A stretch of 64,000 nt of DNA from contig CM067374.1 of NCBI GenBank assembly GCA_034401795.1, positions 135,314,135 through 135,378,134 on the forward strand. The letters run 5' to 3'. Each line of letters starts with the position of its first letter. Positions within the stretch are counted from its first letter, which is position 1. The position numbers and the translations under genes were made by a program. Positions 20,515 through 32,075 of this stretch are shown piece by piece. This DNA comes from Chaetoderma sp. LZ-2023a. Its lineage: Eukaryota > Mollusca > Caudofoveata > Chaetodermatida > Chaetodermatidae. Below the pieces are notes generated by a model that saw only the letters and a list, made by a program, of their open reading frames with translations, was not told where the DNA came from and made no database searches.

Positions 20515-22760
20515 ATTGATGATCAAAATGTATGATGTATGATTACTGTATTCTTCGGCTGTAGTAGTTGAAACATCCTACAGATGCAATCAGTCCTTCT
20601 TCGCTTTTTCCCACTGTGTCTTGTCCTCAGCCGAAATCCTTAGCTTCCTCAGGTCCATTCTTGACTTGAGTGTACCGAGTCCTGCTTTCTTGAGGTCACC
20701 TTGTAGCACGCTTAGCAGATTTATGCAATGGCGTCCTCTCTCGGCTTTGTATTTGATGGCTCCGAATAGGGCAAATATCAAGGCTCTCTGTGCTGGTGTA
20801 TCTTCTGGCATCCTTAGCACATGGCCAAACATGAACTATCTTGACAGCGGAGAGGTATTACACATCCTGTCCAGTGCATCGTTGGAAATTTTGCTCTGGC
20901 CATTGGTGTTCAGTGATGGTGCACAGGTGTTTGCGGTGGCAGTCATCAAGTTAGTCTAGAGCTGCATTTGGAGCTGCCCAGCTGTCACAGTTTTACAGCA
21001 TCAAGGATACGCATGTTGCAATGTATAGCCGTAGCCTTTTTATCAAGCGCATCTTTGATTTACGAATCCATAGCTTCCAGAAGGACTGGAAAGCTATGTT
21101 CCCCATGATGCAGCGTACTGCAATGTCAGCAGTACTGCAAAGCAGTGAGCTCAGTATTGTACTTTTCCTCCATGGTTCGCCGCCACGAAGTGGGTCGTTA
21201 TTTTCTTTCGTTTCATGCCTTGTAGATAGGTATATGTGGGTGAACTGTTTGGATTCATTCATAAAGAGATTCTCAATTTTTAGTTTGCTTGCAGCTATTG
21301 GGAGAAGTTCGTCAAGTGGTTTCTTTTCCTCGTCTATGAAGTCCACATCGTTGGCATATTCCATCTTGTGGCATACTCAGTATTGACACTGTGTGCGTGC
21401 GTGTGCGCGTGCGCATGTGTGTATGTGGGTTAGTCTTGTGGAACTTTCACGCACAGATTTCAATGTGGCAGCAAGGTAGCAGGTGAAAAGCACCGGAGCT
21501 AGACCAGCTCCCTGTGGGGAGTCGATTGATGTCTCAAACTCTACAGACTTCACTGACTTAACTCGTACTCTCAGCTTGGTGTCTGCAAGCAGTAGTCTCA
21601 CTAGTCGTAACTCATCTTCATTGCAATTGGCCTGGCGTTGTACATCTAGGATCTTTGAGTGTTTAATTGTGGGGAAGGCTCGTGACATGTCAATGCCCAT
21701 TTTGTGGAAATCTCAGTCTTTGGACATGACTACTGAAACAAGCATGCATTGAGCCCATAAAATGTCTATGCAGCTGCGTCCACGTTTGAAGTCACTTTGA
21801 CATGATCCGGTGAAGTCATCGATCTTGTCTCGGATGTGGCATAGAGTAACATTGCATAGGATTTTCAATGCTATTGAGGAGCACAATGGGCCGCAGATTG
21901 ACTTGGGGTCAGGTGGCTTCTTGGCCTTGGGTTTTGCGATAAGGGTGCCTTGGCCTACAGCATCGATGGGAAGGTGGTGGATAAAAGCTGAATTAATTAG
22001 CCACGTGGTCAGTTTTGAGATAATGTCACTTGCGTATTTGAATAGTTCATTGCTCATGCCATCAGGTCCAGATGCACGTCCATTTTTCAGGGCTCTAAGT
22101 GCCTTCTCAACATCTGCTGTTTTAGTTGGCGTTAGTAATGGTCTGGGGTCTCCTGAGAAGGGGTGCAAGAACTCATCATCGTGCTAAGTGAACTGTTCCT
22201 TGAACCATTCTCAAATTGCTTCAGCCTTGCCCTGGTTAGTCCCGATAAAGTGTCCTTCAGAGTTGTGTACAGTGAGTGGTCGGGTGTAGTCAGTAACTCT
22301 CAGGGCCTGGGCTGTCCGAAACATTTTGTGACAGTCGTCCGTGGCAGTGATTTCATCTGCTAGGGTGTCTGCTTGTTGAAAAGTAGGATCTTTTAAGCAT
22401 TCGCTAATGTGGCGCAGAATGTTATTGCGCTCCCAGCGTAGTTTGCTGCGGTCTTCACTTTGCCCTCTTTGATAGATGCGGAGCTGTAATGCTTTCTGCT
22501 CTGCTGACAGTTTTACTACTAGAGGGCCGTCAGTATACCTAGTTCGGTTGTTTTTAAGAACACCGTTGATGCAGGTAGCTGATGTCTCCATAGATTTCAG
22601 TATTTAGGCTAGGGTTTCGTTTGGATCGGTGCTGACGTCGATGTTAACTATCTGCTCCCTGAGGGCCTTTTAGTATGACATTTGAGTGTCAGTGTCCCTG
22701 ATGAGCATGGGTAGGTTGTAGGTGACTCTACCCTCTGTTGGCAAACAAAGTTATCAAGGA
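20515..22760 (-). pseudogene. LINE (non-LTR retrotransposon) reverse transcriptase part
   Basis: Read on the - strand from about 22760 to 20590. In order: a linker after the endonuclease (YNLPMLIRDTDTQ near 22700); RT start with ALKNGRASGPDGMSNELFKYAS (about 22040-22110); the GIDMSRAFPTIK and SPQGAGLAPVLF motifs (21500-21700); the catalytic box YAND at about 21350 where YADD is expected; and a C-terminal tail with FGHVLRMPEDTPAQRAL ending at 20590. Several frameshifts and a GT-rich microsatellite near 21385-21430 break it. The 3' tail (ATGTATGATGTATGAT near 20530) looks like a LINE tail. The first half of the protein lies inverted at 22800-23705. The clade is not certain. Confidence 0.85.
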
Positions 22761-22799
22761 TTGCGGGCTGGCATCCGCATACAGAGGCAACTCTGATTA

Positions 22800-23705
22800 T
22801 GTCTAACCTTCTTCAAACAAAAAACTGTGCTCGACATCGTCGGATGACGCAATTTTCCCAGGCGCTTACCATAGCCATGTGGAATGTCCGTGATCTGACT
22901 GCAACATCAAAGAGGCAAACCGTAGGTGCAGACTGTGAACACTGTAACATCGATATTACATGAATTCAAGAGACTAAAGTAGCTAAACACTCAAAGCAGC
23001 AACTTCAGACAGGCCATCAGCTAGTACTCAAGGAGCAAAATCAGGCCACATACCGGGGGTTTTGCTCCATAACCGGACAAGAATCTTGAACCATGTCATT
23101 AGTTTAGGATATATCAGTGATCGCATTGCATTCATAGACCTGGCTATACCAATGCAAAAACGCACCACCACTAAGTGTCGCATAGTCAATGCATATGGCC
23201 CACCTACCGAAAAAGCCAAAGAGAATTCAGCAATGTTAGATTCATTCTATGCAGAACTGACCTGAGCCATTACAATCCCAGCTAGATGGCAACTGTTCGT
23301 GTGTGGAGATTTTCAACTCAAGCTGGGTCTGCATTGCAGACAAAGGTTCAGGACTTGGCTTATGCATGGGATCGTGTGGAGAGGGTACACGCAACAGCAA
23401 TGGAGATGCACTGGTGGCATTTCTTCAATCCAGTGGCCATATTTGCCACAAATACGGCTTTCAAACCACTCCCATTACCGGACAACACGGACCGCATACA
23501 TTGCTGATTGCAAAGCCTCAAAAGGTTCTACGGCTACAACAGCTGTCTTCAACCAAATGGACTATACTATGCAAGACAGAAGCAAAACCCCTCCTTTGGG
23601 ATGCTCGTTCATATGGAGGCACAGACCTCAGTTCTGACCATAAGCCAGTCAGTACATGCCTTCAGATGAACTGTTCTGTATTCCATATACAGTGTTGCAT
23701 TTTTA
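22800..23705 (+). pseudogene. LINE apurinic-type endonuclease part, inverted
   Basis: On the + strand, fragments of an APE-type endonuclease run N to C: TIAMWNVRDLTAT near 22868, CRIVNAYGPPTEKAK near 23178, FVCGDF near 23298 and YGGTDLSSDHKPVS near 23615-23650. Stops and frameshifts occur throughout. The end of this part (23705) would join the start of the RT part (22760) in an intact LINE, and the two are head to head. This is the layout left by a 5' inversion during insertion. Confidence 0.8.
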
Positions 23706-23983
23706 GTTGAGTAATTCCATCTGATCCATCCTCCAATATTTACTAAGACAATCTAACGCAATAAGTTAATTCTGTGTACAAGCCCCTTGTCAACACATTC
23801 TGTGTTTTATCGGTCGTTTCGCGTTCACGTTCACTGACGGTCACAGCTAGGAGCTACCACAGTTAGCCTTTTACCACTAATTTATGGATTGTCCTGTAAT
23901 GCATGCTGAATGTCATTGGAGACCGTATTAAAGTCAGCATAAAATTCTCGACACGCATTATTGTTTACTCCAATGGATCACCC
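23706..23983. other. Intergenic, nothing recognised
   Basis: No motif, repeat or convincing frame between the inverted LINE part and the 62-bp repeat. Confidence 0.4.
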
Positions 23984-24045
23984 TCACATCTCATGCATAT
24001 AGATATACGGCCCCTGCAAGCACGCACACATGTCTATCCAAAGGG
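23984..24045 (+). repeat. 62-bp direct repeat, left of BEL/Pao fragment
   Basis: TCACATCTCATGCATATAGA to CTATCCAAAGGG. It matches 26889-26950 except for two C/T differences and directly abuts the pol fragment. Confidence 0.85.
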
Positions 24046-26888
24046 ATTTTTTGAGTCAGATTATGGCGGTGAGACCAACATCACAGCTAAGTGCGCACAG
24101 ATCTGCAGAAGCAACTTTAATGGCAAATCCTGTAGTAAGAACAGTCTAGTGAATGTATATCCTAAAAGATGTCCTCATAAAGCAAAATGCATGTACGCCA
24201 TCTTAGATGAACAAAGTAATGTGTCTCTCGCGCGTTCAGAGTTCCTTGACTCCTTCGATAGACATAGCAATTATATGCCCTATTCACTCTCTTGATGTAG
24301 TGGAATTATACAAACGTCGGATCGCCGTGCTAGGGACTATGTTGTTGAAGCTTTAGATGGAAGTGGTCAAACACAGTTACCCATGCTAATCGAGTGTAAT
24401 CAACTTCCGGACTGTCATGATGAAATACCGACCCCAGCTGTCGCTCAGTGTTACCCTCATTTAGCAGACATCGCCGATCTGCTACCCGCTCTTGATGATA
24501 ACTCTAATATTCTATTATTAATCGGTCATGATATTCCAACAGCTCATCATGTTCTGTGCAAATGCCTTAGTCCACAGAACACACCATATGCCCAAAGACT
24601 ATGCTTAGGTTGGGTTATTGTGGGTGAGACCTGTTTAGGTAAAGTACATAAGCCAAACATTGTTAATTTCAACAAAACAAACATTCTTAGTAACGGACAC
24701 CCTTCTTACTTTCAACCATGTGTTAACACGCTCGATGTGTAAACGTAATCAGTGACACTAATTTGCTACCTATGGACTCTATTATCGACAGTGACATTGG
24801 TTCATCTATTTTCAGAACAACCAAAGATGACAACAAACTCGGTCTTCAGTAGAGGATCGAGAGTTCCTTCAAATCATGGACAATGAGTTCAAAAAAGGGG
24901 CAGATGGGAACTGGATAGCGCCTCTCGTGTTTCGAACACCACGCCAGTGCCTTCTGAATAACCGACCATTGGCAGTCAAGCGTGCAGACACTGCACAATA
25001 GTCTTAAAGCTAGCCCAGTTAAGAAACAGCTTTTCGTCGACTTCATGGGCAAGATTCTCGACTCTGGCCATGCGGAAAGTGCCCCACCATTAGAACCGGA
25101 GGAAGAATGCTGGTATCTGCCACTGTTCAGAGTGTCTCACCCTAAAAAGCCTAATCAAATCAGAGGTGTCTTCAATTCGTCTGCATGCTATGATGGCATT
25201 TCGCTTAACGATGTATTATTTACGAGACCTGATCACACAAACAGTCTGTTAGGTATCCTTTTGCGTTTTCATAATGAGCCCATCGCAGTTACAGCAGACA
25301 TTCAGCAGATGTGCTACTGTTTTCAGGTAAGGGCAGATCATAGGAACTATCTACGATTTTTATGGTACCGTGATAATAACATTGAAAATGATCTCATTGA
25401 CTATTCTGCATGTCTTCGGCAATCGCCCGTCTTCAGCAGTAGCGGCATATGGATTACATAAGGCCGCATCAGATGGACAGAAGATATTAGACATAGACAT
25501 CATGAACTTTGTGGAAAGAAATTTCTATGTAGACGATGCCATGACATCACTTCCAACAGCTCAGCAGGCTATTGATTTGCTTAAGAACACGCAACAATCT
25601 TTAGCTATTGGTGGTATCATTCGTCTCCACAAAATTGCTTCCAACAACCAAGAAGCAATGGATGCCTTCCTCTCGTGTGATCACGCAGCAGATCTCAAGG
25701 ATCTGAACTTCGTCACAGACACAATTTCCCCCTTCAACATAGTTTAGGACTGTCTTGGGATGTGAAATCAGATTCATACACCTTTCAAGTTTCTTTGAAA
25801 CAAAAGCCATATACATGTCGCGCAGTCCTGTCGACGATCAGCAGTTTGTTTGATCCTCTCGGTTTCGTTTCACCAATTGTAGCACCAGGAAAGGTTTTAC
25901 TCCATGAACTCATGATCCTTTAGTACCTCATCGTGAAAAGGAATGGGATGAGTGGAGAGACTCTCTGCAATCACTTTAACAACTACGAATCCCGTGTATA
26001 TATAGCCGTCTACGTGACATCATCAAGAAAGAAATCCTCATTTATTCAGATGCGGCAGAGAAAGCTATCGCAGCAGTTGCATACATTAGGACAACTGACC
26101 AGGATGGTAACCAGCAACTCGGTTTTGTCCTCGGTAAAGCTAAAGTTGCACCTAGCCATGGACATACAATTCCTCGTCTCGAATTGTGTGCTGCATTATT
26201 ATCTATTGACCTTGCAGAGATAATTTCAGAAGTTAGACATTAGCCTGGATTCAATTCAGTATTTCACAGACAGTCGTGTTGTATAACGAATACAGGCGAT
26301 TTTACATGTATGTGAGTAATTGTGTTCAGCGCATACGTAAATCATCATCTCCTCAACAGTGGACCTATGGTCCCACTAAGCTTAACCCAGCAGATTCAGC
26401 AACTCGTCCTGTCTCTAACATGGAGAATGTCATTTGGCTCATAGGGCCTCGTCAGTTATCAGAACAAACTTCTCGTGCAGTATTTTCCCTGTCGGAACCG
26501 GATTGTGACAAAGAAGTTAGGCCGGAGGTTGTAATTCTTACAACCAATGTATCAGGACGTAGTAATCTTGGAACAGAACGTTTCCAGAGATTCTCTTTGT
26601 GGAAGAAACTAGTTTAAGGCATAGCTCGGCTTAGACATATTGTTCACACATTTCAAGCCAAAACTGATTACCACAGCTGGCACACTTGTCAGGAATCTAA
26701 ATCTGTTAAGCTATACTTCGATGCAGAACAGTGGATTCTAAAACAGATACAGCCTGAATTCTATAGTGAGGAAATAGACTGCATCAAAAACAACAGAGCT
26801 CTTCCGAAAAGTAGCCAGCTTCGTGCTCTCAGTCACTTCCTTGATGAAGATGGACTACTTCGCGTCGGTGCATATCAGAAGTTATATA
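24046..26888 (+). pseudogene. pol: BEL/Pao retrotransposon pol fragment
   Basis: Order fits BEL/Pao pol. A Cys-rich N-terminal part (CAQICRSNF, DEQSNVSLARSEF; 24060-24295) and a protease-like domain (SGIIQTSDRRARDYVVEALDG, LLLIGHDI; 24300-24742) come first. RT runs 24845-25830 with IRGVFNSSACYDGISLNDVL and catalytic YVDD near 25530. RNase H (LIYSDAAEKAIAAVAYI near 26040, RLELCAALLS near 26190, YFTDSRVVL near 26260) and the pre-integrase linker (QLRALSHFLDEDGLLRVG near 26820) follow. It ends before the integrase core. No LTRs are visible. At least six stops or frameshifts make it non-functional (for example TAA at 24740, TAG at 25000, TAG at 25745, TAG at 26615). Confidence 0.88.
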
Positions 26889-26950
26889 TCACATCTCATG
26901 CATATAGATATATGGCTCCTGCAAGCACGCACACATGTCTATCCAAAGGG
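26889..26950 (+). repeat. 62-bp direct repeat, right of BEL/Pao fragment
   Basis: Second copy of the repeat at 23984-24045, placed exactly where the pol homology stops. Confidence 0.85.
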
Positions 26951-26972
26951 GTTAGCTGTCTGTTATCCTTCT

Positions 26973-26974
<2 letters not shown>

Positions 26975-27014
<40 letters not shown>
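26975..27014 (+). repeat. 40-base poly-G run
   Basis: Uninterrupted G from 26975 to 27014, preceded by CTTCTCC and followed by AGAGAC. It can form G-quadruplexes and is a likely sequencing or assembly weak point, so the true length is uncertain. Confidence 0.9.
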
Positions 27015-27015
<1 letters not shown>

Positions 27016-27424
27016 GAGACAGAACATGAACCAACCACCATCTCTACATAATGTATAAATGCCATAACAGGCAAGGGGGGTAGAGTCTAATCAGGCTCAT
27101 CATGATCAAAATACCACACGAAGAAGTACCATCTTGTGACCGCAAAAGCTTTTTACTATGCGAGTTGATAATGATTAAGCAACCTCCTGTCTTTAGTGAC
27201 AACATTTTGATGTTTATAAGGCGTTTCCCTGGAACTATGTTCTCGAATCAGTAGTCATCTAACAACGGGAAATCCTCACAGTATTTACCTAATTACCGTG
27301 CCACAATACCTTCCACTTCAATTGTATGACATCTTATTGGACACAAGCCAGTAGCTTTGGCTACCTCTTGTAAACAGTGGCTAAGGTGTATTTACCCATC
27401 TTGTGGAGTTATTCCAGTTGTAAA

Positions 27425-27720
27425 TTTTCAAAAAATAGTCTTCTCTTGGCCTGCAAATGGCCATTCCTCAGGACCAGTAAAGAGGCCGGTTTTGGCCGGC
27501 TTCATCGTGAAAGGGTTTACCCTTTAATGGTCAATATTTGTTCAGATTTTACTTAGTAAATGTCTATTTCCAGACAAAGGGAAGACCGGTTTTCTTATTT
27601 ACCACTGTAATGACTGGCTCAGTTATTGAGCCAGTCATTCCAGTGGTCAATTTTCAAAAATAGCCTTCTCTTAGCCTGTACATGGACATTCCTCAAGACC
27701 ACTGCATTGAAGGCAAGTCA
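27425..27720. mobile_element. Palindromic MITE family B (piggyBac-like ends), two partial copies
   Basis: It carries the family core (TTTTCAAAAATAGTCTTCTC, CTGCAAATGGACATTCCTCA and the hairpin GAGCCAGTCATTCCAGTGG) and internal GAAAGGGTTTACCCTTTAA where two copies appear to abut. Related copies lie near 28905-28995, 34140-34345, 34615-34775, 40560-40690, 41480-41770, 46190-46540 and 57490-57600. Confidence 0.6.
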
Positions 27721-27839
27721 TAGAATGGGAATAAAGGTCTGCAAGGATGTCATGGATGAAGAGATGAGTAAGGAAAGCTTATAATCTTAAATCACCTGTT
27801 TTGGAAAACGGGATATAATCTATGACATACCGGATAAAA

Positions 27840-28400
27840 TGGATGAATCCAGGGTTAGATTTGCCCCACATAGCTACGCTCCACCAACGCTTTGCCCATG
27901 TTGGGATCAGTCGATCCCTGAACTCCATGAATCCCAATTTCCAGAAAACTACACAGGTAAGCTGTTTTATGGGTGCAACCATGCAGTCAAATTAGTTTCA
28001 AAATATTCAACCGAATGTTTAACATTATTAAATAGTAGACATACAATCTGTACAACTTGTCAGACTATTAAGCATTTATCACGATCACGGACGTAATTGT
28101 CATTCATGATGTAATTGATATTGACATCAGCCTGCATGTGATGTAGTTGATTATGATGTCATATGATTGATCGATACACTGGATTCCTTTATGGACCTTT
28201 CCGGTTTTAGCTATTCCCCGCCCATCTCTAGCTAAGCTCCACCCACACCTCGCTTGTGTTGGGATCGATCGATCGCTGAACACCCTGATCATCAATTTCC
28301 AAAAAAATACACAGGTTCGCTGTTGATTATTTTGACTGGCCCAGTCAAATTAGTTTCAAAATATTCAACAGCACATTTATTAAATAGCAAAGAATTATAA
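27840..28400 (+). mobile_element. MITE family A, two adjacent copies
   Basis: Each copy has a GCCCCACATAGCTACGCTCC or CCCCGCCCATCTCTAGC start block, a GTTGGGATCGATCGATC block, an ACACAGGTAAGCTGTT block, the TTTCAAAATATTCAAC half-palindrome and a block of GATTATGATGTCAT / GTGACATCA motifs. The first runs to about 28176 and the second starts TGGACCTTTCCGG at 28187. Confidence 0.6.
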
Positions 28401-28469
28401 AGATATACAATTCATACGTGTCGGACCATTTGAGATTTGGTGATGGTCGATATGGAACCCTCTGTAATA

Positions 28470-28830
28470 TTCAATACCAAGTTTGGTGACCATATGTGAA
28501 AAGGTCTTGAAACTATGGCACGGACAAACATTTTCTGTGATATACAGTCGACCATGAAAAGTAGGTCAGCATGGCATACTTTTGACCTGCTTTTCATACT
28601 CCGCACACCTCGCTAAGATGCATCCACATACCAAGTTTGGTGACCATATGTGCAAGTCTTGAAACTGGCACGGACAAACATTTTCTGTGATATTCAGTCG
28701 ACCATGACCTACTTTTGGCCTACTTTTCATACTCCGCACACCTTCTCCCTAAGATGCATCCACATACCAAGTTTGGTGACCATATGTGAAAAAGTCTTGA
28801 AACTATGCCCCGGACAAACTTATATATGGT
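28470..28830. repeat. Imperfect tandem repeat, about 2.5 units
   Basis: ACCAAGTTTGGTGACCATATG recurs at about 28478, 28631 and 28766, each followed by GTCTTGAAACT...CGGACAAAC and GTCGACCATGA. Unit lengths differ (about 154 and 135). A GGAC/GGACAAAC-rich simple stretch follows at 28826-28878. Confidence 0.7.
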
Positions 28831-28995
28831 GGACGAATGGACGGACAAACGGATGGACAGACGAACGGACGGACAAAGCAGCGAAATTTTTTTCGGGGAA
28901 CATAAAAATAGTCTTCTCTTGGTCTGCAAATGGACATTTCTCAAGACCACTGCAAAAAGCCGTTTTTTGCTGATGAGTGTTAAAGGGTTAAAGGT

Positions 28996-29700
28996 ACTGT
29001 GTCACACAAGAGTAGGCTTAAATGAAAAATAATAGCAAACTTACAATACTCCAGGCATATTTAGCGTATTATTATGCAACCTAACTGAATATGAAATGAT
29101 TTTCCATGTTGAGCGCCCTATCATTGAATTGTGCATAGAAACTATGCAACGTGGATGAGTTTTATTTTAAATGTGTAGGTTGTGCCTCGTAAAATGGTGG
29201 AACAGACATTCAATAAAAAGAATGGCTTCCCCAGTCACAAAGTATGTCACAACGCATATCCAAATCTCTCGTGACAGAAAAAATCTCTCAACAGCGACGA
29301 GGTTGCGCTACATATTTTCTTCTACCCACGTGTTTTAACACGTTCTCATGTATCAACCTCTTGGTGACAGTTTGATATTGAATCATATGAAGATATTTGC
29401 GTGCTAGAATAAGAAAATTCAACAGTATTTACGCGTGGACGCGGAAAACAATCCTGTCAAGGGGCGTTCACCCCAGTGCCAATTCGCCATATTTGTGGCA
29501 TTGTTATTATGGTACAATTGTAATACGCTGGCGGCTTATTTTAAAGTCCAGGTGATTTTTACGTTATATTGTACACACCTATGCCAGTTCCATAGCCCTA
29601 CGCATTGAGCATAGAAAATGTAGGATATAGGTCGTCTATTCACGTTTTGCCTGTAGGATACGAATACACGAGTCTTACAGCTTCATTCGTCGCTAAGACA
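28996..29700. other. Intergenic, nothing recognised
   Basis: AT-rich; only short unsupported frames. Confidence 0.4.
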
Positions 29701-29719
29701 GTCATCCACAGTCAGTTGG

Positions 29720-32075
29720 TCAGTCGGTCAATGGGTTGGTCAATCGGCGGGTGGGTGGTTCTGTCTGTCAGCCTGTCTGTCCATCCGTCACTCATGCAGT
29801 CATCTGACCTGTCACTCATGCAGTCTGTCAGTCTGTCACGCATGCAGTTATCCGATCTGTCACTCTTGCAGTCATCCGATCTGTCACCCATGTAATCATC
29901 TGATCTGTCACTCATGCAGTCATCCAATCTGTCACTCATGCGGTTGGACTGTCGGTAGCTCATGCAGCCATCCGATCTGTCACTCATGCCGTCATCCTAT
30001 CTGTTACTCATCCAGTCATCCAATCGGTCTCTCACTCATGAAGTCGTTCGATCTGTCACTCATACAGTCATCCTATGTCACTCATGCATTCCATCAGTCA
30101 GTCACCCATGCAGTCATCCCATGTCACTCATGCAATCATTCGATCTGTCACTCTTGCAGTCATCTGATATGTCGCTCATGTAGTCATCCGATTTGTCACT
30201 CATCCAGTCATCCAATCTGTCACTCATGTAGTCATCCGATCTGTCACTCATGCAGTGAGTGGGTGGATTCGTCTGTCAGCATGTCACTTATGCAGTCATG
30301 CAATCCAGCACTTATGCAGCCCTCCATCCCGTCACTCATGCACTCATCCGATCTGTCACTCATGCAGCCAACCAATCTGTCACACATGCAGTCGGTCAGG
30401 CAGGTGGATGGTTAGTTTGTCGCTCAGTTTGTCGGTCAGTCGGTATGTGGGTGATTTGTTCTGTCAGTCTGTTTGTCACGCACATCTTTCACACATGCAG
30501 TCCATCCATTCTGTCACTCATGCGGTCAGTCAGTCGGTTGGTCAGTCCGTGGGTGGGTGGTTTGATTTGCCAGCCTGTCCGTCACTCCATCACTCATGCA
30601 GTCCTCCGATCTGTTACTCATGCAGTCTGCCCCTCATGCAGTCATCCAATTTGTCAGTCATGTAGTTGGTCACTCATATAGTCGGTAGGACGGTCACACA
30701 TGTGGTCAGTCAATCCATTACACATGCAGTCAGCCGATCTGTCACTCATGCATTTGATCGGTCTGCCCGATCTGTCACTCATGCAGTTGGTCAATCGGCC
30801 TGTCCGTCACTGTCAGTCTGTCACTCATGCAGTCGCTCATTTGATCTGTCACTCATGCAGTCAGTCGGTCATCCGATCTATCATTCATGCAGTCAGTCGA
30901 TCAGTCAATCGGCCGTTCATCATGTCCATCATTTAACCGATCTGTCACTCATGGAGCCCATCACTCATGCAGTCGGTCATCCGAACTGTCACTCATGCAG
31001 TCAGTTGGCCATCTGCACTGTCACTCATGCAGTTGGATGGTCAGTTGTTGGTCGGTCATTCGGTTGGTTGGTCGGCCTGTCAGCCTGTCCAGCAGTCTGT
31101 CACCCATGCAGTCATCAGATCTGTCACTCATGCAGTCTGTCATCTGATTTTTCACTCATGCAGTCAGTCGCTCATCTGATCTATCACTCATGTAGTTGGT
31201 CGGTCAGTTGGCTGGTTGGTCGGCCTGTCCGTCAGTCCATCACTCATACAGCTATACGAGCTGTCACTCATGCACTCTGTCAGTCTGTCACTCATGCCGT
31301 TGGTCATCCGGTTTGTCACTCATGCAGTCGGTTGTTCGGTCGGTCGGCCTGTCTGTCAGTCCATCACTCATGCAGTCATCCTCTGTCACTCATACATCCC
31401 ATCAATCCATCACTTATGCAGTCGGTCATCCGATCTGTCACTCATGCTGTCGGTCAGTCGATCATCATGTTTGTCATTCAACCGATCTGTCACTCACACA
31501 GTTCATCACTCATGCAGTCGGTCATCCGATCTGTCACGCATGCCACCAGTCAGTCATCTGCTTTGTCACTCATGCAGTCGGTCGGTCATTCGTTTGGTCG
31601 ATCATTCGGTCAGTTGGTCGGCCTGTCAGCCTGCCCATCAGTCCGCCATCAGATCTGTCACTCATGCAGTCTGCCAGTCCATCACTCATGCAGTCGGTCA
31701 TCTGGTCTGTCATTCATGCAGTCAGTCGGTCATCTGATCTGTCACTCATTCAGTCAGTCATTCAGTCTGTCTGCCTATCTGTCAGTCCATCACTCATGCA
31801 GCCATCCGATCTGTCACTCATGCAACCCATCAGTCCATCACTCAGGTAATTGGACATCTGATCTGTCACTCATGCAGTCAGTCGGTCATCCGATCTGTCA
31901 CTCATGCAGTCAGTCAGTTATCCGATCTGTCACTCATGCAGTCAGTCGGTCATCTGATCTGTCACTCATGCAATTGGTCGGTCATCCGATCTGTCACGCA
32001 TGCAGTCAGTCAATCATCCGATCTGTCCCTCATGCAATTGGTCGGTCATCCGATCTGTCACGCATGCGGTCGGTC
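29720..32075 (+). repeat. 2.4-kb minisatellite, CTGTCACTCATGCAGTC-type
   Basis: Built from variable units of roughly 24-36 bases with the core CTGTCACTCATGCAGTC joined by GGTCATCCGAT / AGTCGGTCATCTGAT spacers. All three + frames stay open for long stretches because the unit is stop-poor; the longest is 490 codons and is Ser/His/Cys/Met-rich. I read this as an untranslated array. Confidence 0.9.

Larger units (their letters stand above)
3769..20781. other. 8.5-kb tandem segmental duplication (3769-12297 and 12298-20781)
   Basis: Everything from 3769 to 12297 recurs from 12298 to about 20781 in the same order: pol, env, 3' LTR, 171-bp repeat, foldback MITE and LINE tail. The offset is 8529 early, 8528 after one base is lost near 13630, and 8483 after a 45-base difference in the MITE. 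Both copies share the pol stops at 4206 and 5871 and the env frameshift. At the junction only one base is shared between the two joined sequences, so it was not made by LTR-LTR recombination. A retained alternative haplotype in the assembly would look similar and cannot be excluded. Confidence 0.88.
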
